From Nocardioides pini (GTDB lineage Bacteria > Actinomycetota > Actinomycetes > Propionibacteriales > Nocardioidaceae), in NCBI RefSeq assembly GCF_026712185.1, contig NZ_JAPPUX010000001.1, forward strand, positions 1,218,643 through 1,282,642: a DNA stretch of 64,000 nt, read 5' to 3'. Shown here one piece after another: positions 33,454-43,035 of this stretch. Numbering within the stretch: the stretch's first letter is position 1; each line of letters starts with the position of its first letter. A program made the position numbers and the translations under genes. Below the pieces are notes generated by a model that was not told the DNA's origin, did not search any database, and saw nothing but the letters and a program-made list of their open reading frames with translations.

Positions 33454-33459
33454 AGGCTA
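33454..33459 (-). promoter_or_regulatory. -10-like box TAGCCT for the flavodoxin-like gene
   Basis: TAGCCT on the minus strand with a 7-nt spacer to the GTG at 33446, back-to-back with the TACCGT box of the divergent methyltransferase gene. Confidence 0.4.
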
Positions 33460-33480
33460 CTCACGGCCCCGCGGGCGGCG

Positions 33481-33486
33481 TACCGT
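33481..33486 (+). promoter_or_regulatory. -10-like box TACCGT for the methyltransferase gene
   Basis: TACCGT with a 6-nt spacer to the GTG at 33493. Confidence 0.4.
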
Positions 33487-33492
33487 CGATGC

Positions 33493-34251
33493 GTGAGCTT
33501 CGAGGTGGCGGGTGAGGCGTACGACCGGTTCATGGGTCGCTACTCCCAGCCGCTCGCGGCGCACTTCGTCGACCTCCTCGAGGTGCGCGCCGGGCAGCGG
33601 GCGCTGGACGTCGGCTGCGGGCCCGGGGCGCTCACCGCGCCGCTGGTCGACCGACTGGGCGCGGACCACGTGTCCGCGATCGACCCGTCGGCGCCGTTCG
33701 TGGAGACCTGCCGCACCCGCTTCCCCGAGGTCGACGTCCGTCGGGGCTCCGCCGAGTCGCTGCCGTGGGACGACGACTCCTACGACGTCGCCGCCGCGTG
33801 CCTCGTCGTGCACTTCATGACCGATCCCGTCGCCGGCATGTCGGAGATGAGGCGGGTGACCCGGGACGACGGCTGGGTCGGCGCCACGGTGTGGGACCTC
33901 GCCGGCTCGCGCGCGCCGATGGCCCCGCTGTGGACCGCCATGGCCGAGGTGTCCCCGCAGCAGCCGGACGAGCGGGACTTCCAGGGCGGCTCGCGCGAGA
34001 GCCTCCGCTCGATCATGGAGGGGGCTGCCCTGCGCGACGTCGAGGTGGTCGAGCTGCCGGTCACCGTCACCCACCCGACCTTCGAGGAGTGGTGGCAGCC
34101 CTACCTGCACGGCGTCGGCCCGGCGGGCGAGGTCGTCGCCTCGCTCGACCCCGACCGCAGGCAGGAGCTCGAGCGGACCCTGCGCCGCGACCTCGGCGAG
34201 GGTCCCTTCGACATGACCGCGGTGGCGTGGGCCGGCCGCGGGCGGGCGTAG
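33493..34251 (+). CDS. Class I SAM-dependent methyltransferase
   Basis: A 252-residue methyltransferase of the UbiE/Methyltransf_11 type. The SAM-binding motif is ALDVGCGPGALTAPLV (about 37-52), followed by VSAIDPSAPFV and the post-motif DDDSYDVAAACLVVHFM. Substrate cannot be told. The GTG start is set by the TACCGT box. It is followed by the leuA leader region. Confidence 0.85.
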   Translation: MSFEVAGEAYDRFMGRYSQPLAAHFVDLLEVRAGQRALDVGCGPGALTAPLVDRLGADHVSAIDPSAPFVETCRTRFPEVDVRRGSAESLPWDDDSYDVAAACLVVHFMTDPVAGMSEMRRVTRDDGWVGATVWDLAGSRAPMAPLWTAMAEVSPQQPDERDFQGGSRESLRSIMEGAALRDVEVVELPVTVTHPTFEEWWQPYLHGVGPAGEVVASLDPDRRQELERTLRRDLGEGPFDMTAVAWAGRGRA

Positions 34252-34298
34252 GCGTCTCACGACGCGGGAGACGGCGCGCGCGTGCGACGGGGGAGGGC

Positions 34299-34304
34299 TA
34301 CGCT
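34299..34304 (+). promoter_or_regulatory. -10-like box TACGCT for the leuA leader
   Basis: TACGCT lies 9 nt before the leader-peptide ATG, placing the transcription start within 2-3 nt of it. No convincing -35 is seen. Confidence 0.45.
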
Positions 34305-34313
34305 GGTCCGGTC

Positions 34314-34358
34314 ATGATGCGCAGCCTCCTTCTCCTTCGCCGCCGCAGCGAGGCCTGA
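34314..34358 (+). CDS. leuL: leuA leader peptide (Leu-codon attenuator peptide)
   Basis: A 14-codon frame, ATG-ATG ... TGA, encodes MMRSLLLLRRRSEA with four consecutive leucine codons (CTC CTT CTC CTT) at 34326-34337. It lies 75 nt before leuA. Leu-rich leader peptides ahead of leuA are established in Actinobacteria. Ribosome stalling on Leu codons when leucyl-tRNA is scarce would raise leuA expression. No textbook terminator/antiterminator pair is visible to me in 34359-34433, so the downstream RNA mechanism is open. Confidence 0.75.
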   Translation: MMRSLLLLRRRSEA

Positions 34359-36161
<1,803 letters not shown>

Positions 36162-36174
36162 GCGCGGGCGGCGC

Positions 36175-36180
36175 TACATT
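36175..36180 (+). promoter_or_regulatory. -10-like box TACATT for the hydrolase gene
   Basis: TACATT with a 6-nt spacer to the ATG at 36187. Confidence 0.45.
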
Positions 36181-36186
36181 CGGTCC

Positions 36187-37083
36187 ATGTTGGTCAGCGA
36201 GCGGATCGGCCAGTTCTTCGTCGAGTCGGACGGCGGACGCGACCGGCTGGAGTACACCGAGTACGGCTCGGGTGACGACTGGGTGGTGCTGCTGCACGGC
36301 CTGCTGATGCCGCGCCGGATGCAGCAACCGCTCGCCCGGGCGATGGCCGCGCAGGGCCTGCACGTGGTGACGCTCGACCTGCTGGGCCACGGCCGCTCCG
36401 ACCAGCCGGCCGACCCACTGGTCTACTCGATGACGTCGTTCGGGGAGCAGGTCGTCGCGCTGCTCGACCACCTCGGCGCGGAGCAGGCCGTCATCGGCGG
36501 GACGTCGCTGGGCGCCAACGTCTCGCTGGAGGTGGCGGTCATCGCGCCCGAGCGGGTCAAGGGCCTGCTCGTCGAGATGCCGGTGCTCAACAACGCGCTG
36601 GTCGCCGGGATCCTCGCGTTCGTGCCGATCATGCTCGCCGCGCGCTACGTGCCGGTCACGGCCAACACGCTGCAGCGCCTCGCGCGCTCCGTGCCCCGCG
36701 GGATCGTCCCGTTCTGGGCCGGCATCTGCCTCGACACCGTCGACCACCGCGCCGACTCGATCGCGTCCGTGCTGCACGGCGTGATCTTCGGCCGCCTCGC
36801 CCCGTCGCGCAGCCAGCGTCGTCGCATCCAGGCGCCGGTCTTCCTCGTCGGCCACCCGATCGACCCGATCCACCCCTTCGTCGACGCCGACATGCTCGCC
36901 GAGGAGCTGCCGAACGTCCGGTTCGAGCGGGCCACCTCGATCCTGGAATGGCGGTTCCGCCCGGAGCGGTTGACCGCCGCGGCCGCGGACTTCGCGATCG
37001 GGTGCTGGCACGAGCACCCCGCCACGACGAAGGTGGCGAAGCCGACGAAGGCGACCGCGAAGGCCCGCACCCGGAAACCCTGA
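36187..37083 (+). CDS. Alpha/beta hydrolase
   Basis: A 298-residue alpha/beta-hydrolase fold protein. VVLLHGLLM is the oxyanion region, LLGHGRSDQP follows, and IGGTSLGANVSLE is the nucleophile elbow with Ser as nucleophile. The last 20 residues form a Lys/Thr/Ala-rich basic tail (KVAKPTKATAKARTRKP), unusual for the family and perhaps nucleic-acid- or envelope-binding. Substrate is unknown. It sits between leuA and recO. Confidence 0.83.
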   Translation: MLVSERIGQFFVESDGGRDRLEYTEYGSGDDWVVLLHGLLMPRRMQQPLARAMAAQGLHVVTLDLLGHGRSDQPADPLVYSMTSFGEQVVALLDHLGAEQAVIGGTSLGANVSLEVAVIAPERVKGLLVEMPVLNNALVAGILAFVPIMLAARYVPVTANTLQRLARSVPRGIVPFWAGICLDTVDHRADSIASVLHGVIFGRLAPSRSQRRRIQAPVFLVGHPIDPIHPFVDADMLAEELPNVRFERATSILEWRFRPERLTAAAADFAIGCWHEHPATTKVAKPTKATAKARTRKP

Positions 37084-37137
37084 CGCCGCACCCCGCCCGT
37101 CCCGGCCCGCACGGGCCCGGTGGGGGAGAATGGTCCC

Positions 37138-37866
37138 GTGCCCCTGTACCGCGACGAGGCCGTCGTGCTCCGCACCCACAAGCTGGGCGAGGCCGACCGC
37201 ATCATCACCCTGCTGACGCGTCAGCACGGGCGCGTGCGCGCGGTCGCCAAGGGGGTGCGGCGTACGACGTCGCGCTGGGGCTCGCGCCTCGAGCCGTTCA
37301 CCCACGTCGACCTCCAGCTCGCGGAGGGGCGCAGCCTCGACGTGATCACCCAGGCCGAGACGCTCGACCCGTTCCACGCGCGGCTCGGCCTCGACTACGA
37401 CCGCTACACCGCCGGCACGGTGATGCTCGAGACCGCCGAGCGCCTGGTCACCGAGGAGAAGGAGCCGGCGGTCCAGCAGTTCCTGCTGCTCGTCGGCGGC
37501 CTGCGGGCCATGGCCGGTGCCGAGCACCCGGCCAAGCAGGTCCTCGACTCCTACCTGCTGCGCTCCCTGTCCGTCGCGGGCTACGCGCCGTCGTTCGACC
37601 ACTGCGTGCAGTGCGGGGTCGAGGGCCCTCACCGCTTCTTCAACCCGTCGGCCGGTGGCGTCCTGTGCGCCTCCGACCGGCTGCCGGGATCGGCCACTCC
37701 CGCCGCGGAGACCGTCCGGCTGCTCGGTGCGCTCCTCGTCGGTGACTGGCCCGTCGTCCACGCCGCCGACCCGCGCCACCTGCGCGAGGCCAGCAACCTC
37801 GTCTCGGCCTACCTCGCCTGGCACCTCGAGCGCGGCCTCCGCTCGATGGCGTACGTCGAGCGGTGA
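37138..37866 (+). CDS. recO: DNA repair protein RecO
   Basis: A 242-residue protein. The OB-fold N-terminus (YRDEAVVLRTHKLGEADRII, LLTRQHGRVRAVAKGVRR) precedes a helical domain and the zinc-like CVQCG ... GGVLCASD region. RecO loads RecA onto SSB-coated DNA in the RecFOR pathway. The GTG at 37138 has GGGGGAG upstream. It precedes uppS in the ancestral order but is separated from it here by about 5 kb of accessory genes. Confidence 0.92.
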   Translation: MPLYRDEAVVLRTHKLGEADRIITLLTRQHGRVRAVAKGVRRTTSRWGSRLEPFTHVDLQLAEGRSLDVITQAETLDPFHARLGLDYDRYTAGTVMLETAERLVTEEKEPAVQQFLLLVGGLRAMAGAEHPAKQVLDSYLLRSLSVAGYAPSFDHCVQCGVEGPHRFFNPSAGGVLCASDRLPGSATPAAETVRLLGALLVGDWPVVHAADPRHLREASNLVSAYLAWHLERGLRSMAYVER

Positions 37867-37884
37867 CGGTGCCTCAGGCGCTCG

Positions 37885-39228
37885 TCAGCGCAGTCCGCGC
37901 TCCAGGGCTGCCCAGGTGTCGGCCGTGACGACGCCTGTCGGGTCGAGGCCGAGGCGCTGCTGGTGCCGGCGCACGGCCTTCGCGGTGCGGTCGGTGATGA
38001 CACCGGACGGCTCGACCGACCTGTAGCCCGCGGCGCGCAGGGTCCGCTGCAGGCGGAGGGCCGGCTCGCCGGCGGAGCCGACCTTGAGCAGCGGCGCCGA
38101 ACCCCGTGCGAAGAGCGCCATCCAGGTCGAGGGGTCGGCCTTGCGCGTGACGCGCAGGTCGTGGCGGCGCTGGAAGGACCGCACGGCCCTGACCACGTCC
38201 CGGTCGAACCGGCCGTCGAGCCGTCCCCGGTAGCGGGCGTTCTTCCGGAGCAGGCACTGCAGCGCCTTCACGCGATCGCCCCGGCTGCCCGACGTCAGGC
38301 GCGGGTAGGTCCCGAAGTCGAGGCGGGTGCCCCCGCAGGCCCGGGTCGAGCGGGGCGGCCGGGAGCCGCCGTCGATCTCCATGAAGTTGCGGTCGATGGT
38401 GAGCGCGACACCGCCGTACGAGGCGGTCGTGTGCCCCTCGTACTGGTGGACGCGCTGCCCGGTCCAGCTGCTGGAGCGCACCCAGCGCGGGTCGATGTCG
38501 GCGTCCGAGCGACCGTTGTACCAGGCGTACCAGACCTGGTCGGGCATCGCGTAGGAGCCCGGCGAGAGGTGGTCGGCGTTGTCGAGCGCGTGGATGCCGG
38601 CGGAGATGCTGGAGTAGACACCGGAGCGGTAGCCGAGGTCGTGGAGGGCCAGCGCCCAGCCGCTGAGGAAACGCAGCGCGGATCGCCGGCAGTCCTCGTC
38701 CGCGACGTCGAAGCCGCCCTCGAGGTCGTACCAGAGGGTGCCTCCCGCTGGCAGGCCGAGCTCGCGAGCACGGGCCACGGCCGCTGCGGCCTCAGCGCGC
38801 CCGCGGGCGTCGGCTGCGGCGTACGACCCGGCGGGATCGGGGTCGATCCGGTCGGCGTACAGGGACTGGCACGCGGCCTGCGGCCCCACCCAGATCGGCA
38901 GCAGCCGCCACCCGTTGGCGCGCTGCCGAGCCACCCACGTGGCGTCGAGGTGCGGCTGACCCGGGTCGACGGCCGTGGGACGGCAGGACGCCATCGATCC
39001 GCCGATGTAGATGCCGGCACCCCAGAACGGCGACGAGGTCAGCCACGCGTCCATCTGCTCCTGCGTCGGCGCACATCGGGCGTCGAAGGCGTAGCCGGTC
39101 AAGCCGTCCGGACGGCGCTCCGCCGCCGTGGCCGGAGGGCCGGTCAGCACCGTGACGCACAGCGCCAGCACCGCCGTCACCAGGACGCCGGCGCGGATCC
39201 GGGCAAGGCTGATCTGTCCGAGTCGCAT
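37885..39228 (-). CDS. Secreted DUF1906 glycoside-hydrolase-like protein with two peptidoglycan-binding domains
   Basis: A 447-residue exported protein. The signal peptide (about 1-35) precedes a DUF1906 TIM-barrel-like domain (about 40-260; GYAFDARCAPTQEQMDAW, TLWYDLEGGFD, GVYSSISAGI), related to mycobacterial Rv2525c. Two PG_binding_1 repeats follow (about 285-355 and 370-445, each with a VxxxQxxL...GxxDGxF/GVVTADTW pattern). A role in wall remodelling is inferred. The ATG at 39228 has GGGGGAGAA upstream. Confidence 0.8.
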   Translation of the reverse strand: MRLGQISLARIRAGVLVTAVLALCVTVLTGPPATAAERRPDGLTGYAFDARCAPTQEQMDAWLTSSPFWGAGIYIGGSMASCRPTAVDPGQPHLDATWVARQRANGWRLLPIWVGPQAACQSLYADRIDPDPAGSYAAADARGRAEAAAAVARARELGLPAGGTLWYDLEGGFDVADEDCRRSALRFLSGWALALHDLGYRSGVYSSISAGIHALDNADHLSPGSYAMPDQVWYAWYNGRSDADIDPRWVRSSSWTGQRVHQYEGHTTASYGGVALTIDRNFMEIDGGSRPPRSTRACGGTRLDFGTYPRLTSGSRGDRVKALQCLLRKNARYRGRLDGRFDRDVVRAVRSFQRRHDLRVTRKADPSTWMALFARGSAPLLKVGSAGEPALRLQRTLRAAGYRSVEPSGVITDRTAKAVRRHQQRLGLDPTGVVTADTWAALERGLR

Positions 39229-39296
39229 GTTGTTCTCCCCCGAGAGCGTGTGGTGAGCAGACCATAGTGCAGTCATCGGGGGCGTCCGGTCCTCGG

Positions 39297-39302
39297 TAGC
39301 CT
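39297..39302 (+). promoter_or_regulatory. -10-like box TAGCCT for the 39.3 kb gene pair
   Basis: TAGCCT with a 6-nt spacer to the GTG at 39309. Confidence 0.45.
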
Positions 39303-39308
39303 GCTCGC

Positions 39309-39605
39309 GTGAGGTCCCTCCGTGCCGCAGCTTCGCGTCTCATGACGGTCGGGGTGCTGAGCGACGGGTGGTACGCGATCCTGACCGGCCTGGTGCTGCT
39401 CCTCCTGGCCCACCTGCTCGGCAGCGTCCCGTGGGACGTCGACCCCGCCGCGACGCTCGTGGCGATGGCGTTCCTCGTCATCGGCCTGTGGCAGCTCGCG
39501 CAGGGCCTTCGTGCCGAGCTCCCGCGACAGCGCAGGTCCACCGACGAGCCTGCCTCGAGGACGTCGGAGTGTCCGGTGGCGCATCACCCAGAATGGCTGG
39601 CATGA
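39309..39605 (+). CDS. Small membrane protein, unrecognised
   Basis: A 98-residue protein with two predicted membrane helices (WYAILTGLVLLLLAHLLG; ATLVAMAFLVIGLWQLA) and a charged C-terminal tail. No family is recognised. Its stop overlaps the next start (ATGA), so the two genes are made together. Confidence 0.55.
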   Translation: MRSLRAAASRLMTVGVLSDGWYAILTGLVLLLLAHLLGSVPWDVDPAATLVAMAFLVIGLWQLAQGLRAELPRQRRSTDEPASRTSECPVAHHPEWLA

Positions 39606-40147
39606 CCGACGACTCGGATCGGCTGCCCCTGGACAGCCCGAGGTGGAGCCGGCTGTGGACCCGGATGGGGCCCGGGGCGTACCCCGTTCCGCAGGCGCTC
39701 CGGGACCTCGGCGACGACCCGTCGGACCTCGAGCTCTTCCGGGAGATGTGGCCGGAGATCTGCGCAGAGGAGACGACGTACGACGCCGCCTACGCCGCTG
39801 CCCCCTACCTGGTCGACATCGCAGCGAGTCCGGACGCGGCCGATCAGTACCTCATCGTCCTCGGACTGGTCGCCACCTACGCCTCGGACGTGCCGGGCGA
39901 CCTGGAACCGGCCTTCAGGACGGCGATGCGCCGGGGACTGACCCTGGCGCTCGAGCGCCTCGAGACCTGCCGGACCGACGCAGACCTGCGGTACCTCTTG
40001 GCGTCGGTCGCCGCCATGCGAGGGCGGCCGGACCTCGCGGAAGTGCTGCAGGACCTCGACGCGATCCAGGAACCCTGCCCGACGTGCGGAACCGTCGTGC
40101 ACCCCTCCCTGCTGCAGGCGGCGATCGAACGGGACCGGTCGTCCTGA
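39602..40147 (+). CDS. Conserved hypothetical cytosolic protein, unrecognised
   Basis: A 181-residue soluble, mostly helical protein. The N-terminal block LDSPRWSRLWTRMGPGAYPV and the block TTYDAAYAAAPYLVDIAA recall a widespread bacterial hypothetical family with a DPRW...YAAVPHLV pattern, sometimes found near toxin-immunity loci. This similarity is from memory and weak. A C-terminal CPTCG pair could bind metal. It is coupled to the small membrane protein upstream. Confidence 0.6.
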   Translation: MTDDSDRLPLDSPRWSRLWTRMGPGAYPVPQALRDLGDDPSDLELFREMWPEICAEETTYDAAYAAAPYLVDIAASPDAADQYLIVLGLVATYASDVPGDLEPAFRTAMRRGLTLALERLETCRTDADLRYLLASVAAMRGRPDLAEVLQDLDAIQEPCPTCGTVVHPSLLQAAIERDRSS

Positions 40148-40234
40148 GCCGCAGTCCGTGGATCTCCGGCCGTCCGACTGGCTCGATCGAGGCGCTACCG
40201 ATGCATGCTCGCTTCATTGTGCGGACGGCGAGGA

Positions 40235-40927
40235 CTACGGGGTCAAGGCACCCGACATGAGCCCGCGCGCTTGTGGGTCGGACACATGGACGCGGGGATC
40301 CGCGCGATGCCACAGCAACCGCAGAAGTGTCTCCGCCTTGTCTCGCAGCACGATCGACTCGCCGTCGCCGAGGACGGCGTACCCGGAGACGTCCGTGCCG
40401 ATCAAGCGGACGGCGCGTGGCAGGGGCTGAACGCGCCCGAGTCTGACCTGCCGTGGGTAGATCACGTCCCGGACCTCGAGGACTCCATCCCAAGCCAGGG
40501 AGGGGTCCATCGGACGAGGCTGGCCCAGCGCATTCTCGGCGTCCCACGCATGCATCACGGTCTCGTGAACCTGACGCCTCATCCAGAACTGCGCGGTGTG
40601 GTCTCGGTCGTCGAGGGTCCACGCGGGCGCGTCCGTCGCTGTCGAGGTCAGCACGTCGACCAGGTGCGAGGCATGTCGGCGGTACCACGCGGTCAGACCC
40701 GAGCGGTCTTTGTCGGCGGGCGGTTCCGGACGGAGGTTCGGGTTGCCCTCGACCACGGCATGAGCCGCCCACTGATGAACACGACCCAGGTGCACGACAA
40801 GGTCTCGCAATGACCAACCCGGACAAGAAGGCACCGGTGCGTCGAGCTCGCCATCCCGAGCAACGTCACCGAATCGCTCGGTGTGCGTGCGCAGTAGCGG
40901 CAACCAGTCAGGCGATTCGCTCGTCAC
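40235..40927 (-). CDS. Maleylpyruvate isomerase family mycothiol-dependent enzyme
   Basis: A 230-residue DinB-fold protein with the MDMPI N-terminal pattern: VPSCPGWSLRDLVVHLGRVHQW, then QVHETVMHAWDAENALG, whose His residues bind metal. A C-terminal domain follows (about 165-230). Family members use mycothiol as cofactor, consistent with an actinobacterium. Substrate is unknown. The GTG at 40927 has GGGAGGAT upstream. Confidence 0.87.
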   Translation of the reverse strand: MTSESPDWLPLLRTHTERFGDVARDGELDAPVPSCPGWSLRDLVVHLGRVHQWAAHAVVEGNPNLRPEPPADKDRSGLTAWYRRHASHLVDVLTSTATDAPAWTLDDRDHTAQFWMRRQVHETVMHAWDAENALGQPRPMDPSLAWDGVLEVRDVIYPRQVRLGRVQPLPRAVRLIGTDVSGYAVLGDGESIVLRDKAETLLRLLWHRADPRVHVSDPQARGLMSGALTP

Positions 40928-41116
40928 CCATCCTCCCGGTCCGGAAGCACGACGCAGGCTCGTGTGCACGAAGGAACATAGCCCGCAGCATCCGTACCTG
41001 CCGCGTTCCGCGGGGCGGGCGCAGCCGGTGGTCGCCGTGTTCGCCGCTGTCTGCTCGGGTCTCCTGGACGTGCCGGTCGCCCCGCTACCTGGTGGATGGC
41101 GGGGTGTGGGGCGGGG

Positions 41117-42523
41117 TCATGGTCGGCGCGGGCGTGGGATCGCAGTTGGGTCGGGTGGCTCGGCAGGATCGATGGGGGTGGTGCCGGTCCGGTCGCGTCG
41201 GTAGCGATGGCCGTGTGGGCTGGTCCACTCGAAGCGGCCTGGCTCGACCATGCGGTAGGTCCAGGCGGTGTGGGTCTTCAACCGGTGGTGGAACCGGCAC
41301 AGGCAGGCGAGGTTCCAGGTGGCGGTGGGTCCGGGTTGGGGACGTCCCTCGGCTGCGGCGTCGTGGTCGTACTCGATCACGTGGTCGACGTCGCAGCCAC
41401 GGGCGGGGCGGGTGCACCACGGGAACACGCAGGTGCGGTCTCGAAGAATGACCTGCTCGCTGATCCGGTCGGGGACCTCGTAGGCGTCGGTGTGCAGGTC
41501 CGCGTTGAGGTCGACGACCGGCCTGATGGTGACCCTTGTGCGGGAGTCGGCGCACCAGTCCTTGACCTGCTCCAGCAGGACCAGCCGCTGACCCTCCTCC
41601 ATCCGACCGGTCGGACCGAACACCGTTGCGTCGCCCGAGAAGCCGGCGTCGAAGTGGGCGTGGAGGACGACCTCCCGCGCAGGCGGCAGGTGCTCGCGAT
41701 CCGCATCGAGGCCGGCGAGGTCGAGGGCAGTCTGCGTCCTCGCGAGGTCGCCGAGGGCTGCGGAGCGACGCGCGCCGAGTGGCGCCTGGGAGCCGAGGGC
41801 CTTCAACGTGGCGGCGCCGTGGGCGAGTGCCCGGTCGAGGTCGACGGCGTCGGCGATGTCGAGCTGGGCCTCCAGCCGCATGGTGCCGGCGAAGTGCACG
41901 TCGTCGTCGTGGATCGTCACGTGGCGGGGGTCGACCGACAGGTAGCCGTCCTCCGGGTCCGCGGCCGGATCCGCTTCGGCGAGGTCGAACCGCTTGATCG
42001 CCTCGGCCACAAGCCGGTCGAGCTGCGCCGGCCCGACCTTCCCGGCCACGGCGGCCACCTGCGCGTCCACGAACGCCGCCGCATCCCGGGTCAGCGTGGG
42101 CGTCGCGTGGATGGTCGTCTCGGCCACCAGGCGGGCCCGCCAGGCCGGCACCCGCCCGGTCTGAACCAGGGCCCACAACCGCGGAAGCCGGTGGCGCAGC
42201 TCGAGGGCATGCCCGACGAGCTTCTTCGCCGCCGTGGTCGAGGTCCCGAGGACCCCGCCGAGCTCGGCGAGGCAGAACTCCGCCACCAACGGTGCACCGT
42301 CTCCGGCGATGGGCTCCTCGTGCTCGGAACCCGGCACCGTGAAGGCCGCCGCGGAGTGGATCGACTCCGGCGGGTGCAGGTCCGCCCACCGAGCAGCGAG
42401 CACCAGCTGGTCGGCCGCCGCCCGCTCCTCCTCCACGCGACGGGAGCGGATCGCACGCAGCAGATCCGCGGCGGTGAGGTCCTCGACCCCACCTGCTTCG
42501 CGTCCTGCCAGCGTCTCGATCAT
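41117..42523 (-). CDS. DUF222 domain-containing HNH endonuclease (REP13E12-type)
   Basis: A 468-residue protein. DUF222 occupies about residues 15-330 and a C-terminal HNH nuclease follows (about 355-430: CVFPWCTRPARGCDVDH, then TWNLACLCRFHHRLKTH, with paired Cys and the DH/HH metal residues). These multicopy actinobacterial genes resemble the M. tuberculosis REP13E12 proteins and may be mobile or SOS-linked. ATG 42523 is chosen: a TACAAT box lies 7 nt upstream and a LexA-like palindrome overlaps it. A GTG at 42553 is the alternative. C-terminal residues are Pro/Thr/Arg-rich. Confidence 0.87.
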   Translation of the reverse strand: MIETLAGREAGGVEDLTAADLLRAIRSRRVEEERAAADQLVLAARWADLHPPESIHSAAAFTVPGSEHEEPIAGDGAPLVAEFCLAELGGVLGTSTTAAKKLVGHALELRHRLPRLWALVQTGRVPAWRARLVAETTIHATPTLTRDAAAFVDAQVAAVAGKVGPAQLDRLVAEAIKRFDLAEADPAADPEDGYLSVDPRHVTIHDDDVHFAGTMRLEAQLDIADAVDLDRALAHGAATLKALGSQAPLGARRSAALGDLARTQTALDLAGLDADREHLPPAREVVLHAHFDAGFSGDATVFGPTGRMEEGQRLVLLEQVKDWCADSRTRVTIRPVVDLNADLHTDAYEVPDRISEQVILRDRTCVFPWCTRPARGCDVDHVIEYDHDAAAEGRPQPGPTATWNLACLCRFHHRLKTHTAWTYRMVEPGRFEWTSPHGHRYRRDRTGTTPIDPAEPPDPTAIPRPRRP

Positions 42524-42530
42524 GTGTTCG
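42517..42530 (-). promoter_or_regulatory. LexA (SOS) box-like palindrome at the DUF222-HNH start
   Basis: The minus strand reads CGAACACATGATCG, against the actinobacterial LexA consensus CGAAC-N4-GTTCG, with one mismatch in the right arm. It spans the ATG at 42523 and abuts the -10-like box. Confidence 0.45.
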
Positions 42531-42536
42531 ATTGTA
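42531..42536 (-). promoter_or_regulatory. -10 box TACAAT for the DUF222-HNH gene
   Basis: TACAAT on the minus strand, 7 nt before the ATG at 42523; the closest match to TATAAT among such boxes in this window. Confidence 0.55.
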
Positions 42537-42634
42537 TCCACGCCCACCGACACCGCTCGGGCAGCGAAATCGCCGCCTCCGCCGGTGGACTTTCGGCCCT
42601 ACCCGGCCACGCCAGTCGCCGGAATGCTCGGGTC

Positions 42635-42976
42635 ATGGAGGACGTGCCCGGCACCCGGCTCGGTGGCGACGGCCGGTCGGCTGGACGGACGGCGTGGCGG
42701 CTCGCGGCGCTGTCCCTGATGGTGCTCGCGCTCGGCGCGGTGCTCTTCGCCACGGCGTGGGTGGTCGGGGGAGATGACGCGGTCTCCGACAACTGGGTCG
42801 GTGCGACGGTGGTGCTGGCTCTCTTCGCCGGCCTGTTCTGCTCCCTCGTCGCGATGGTGACGGCCCTCTACGCCGGCATCCGTCGCGAGCCGTGGTCGAC
42901 GCTGTGGCTCCCGTTGACGACGTTCCCGGCCGTGGTCGCCGTCGTCGCCCTCCTCGAGGCCTTCGTCTCCGAGTGA
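42635..42976 (+). CDS. Small membrane protein, unrecognised
   Basis: A 113-residue protein with three hydrophobic helices (LAALSLMVLALGAVLFATAWVV; ATVVLALFAGLFCSLVAMV; WLPLTTFPAVVAVVALLEAF) and a basic N-terminus. No family is recognised. It lies 59 nt before uppS. Confidence 0.55.
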   Translation: MEDVPGTRLGGDGRSAGRTAWRLAALSLMVLALGAVLFATAWVVGGDDAVSDNWVGATVVLALFAGLFCSLVAMVTALYAGIRREPWSTLWLPLTTFPAVVAVVALLEAFVSE

Positions 42977-43022
42977 GGGCCGGGACATCAGGCGCCGTCA
43001 CCGCGACGGCGCCCGTCCCGCC

Positions 43023-43028
43023 TACGCT
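43023..43028 (+). promoter_or_regulatory. -10-like box TACGCT for uppS
   Basis: TACGCT with a 7-nt spacer to the GTG at 43036. Confidence 0.5.
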
Positions 43029-43035
43029 GTCCACC

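Noticed and set aside
42524..42553. GTG 42553 as the DUF222-HNH start
   Set aside because: It would place the TACAAT box and LexA-like palindrome inside the coding region; ATG 42523 fits the promoter layout better. Not excluded.
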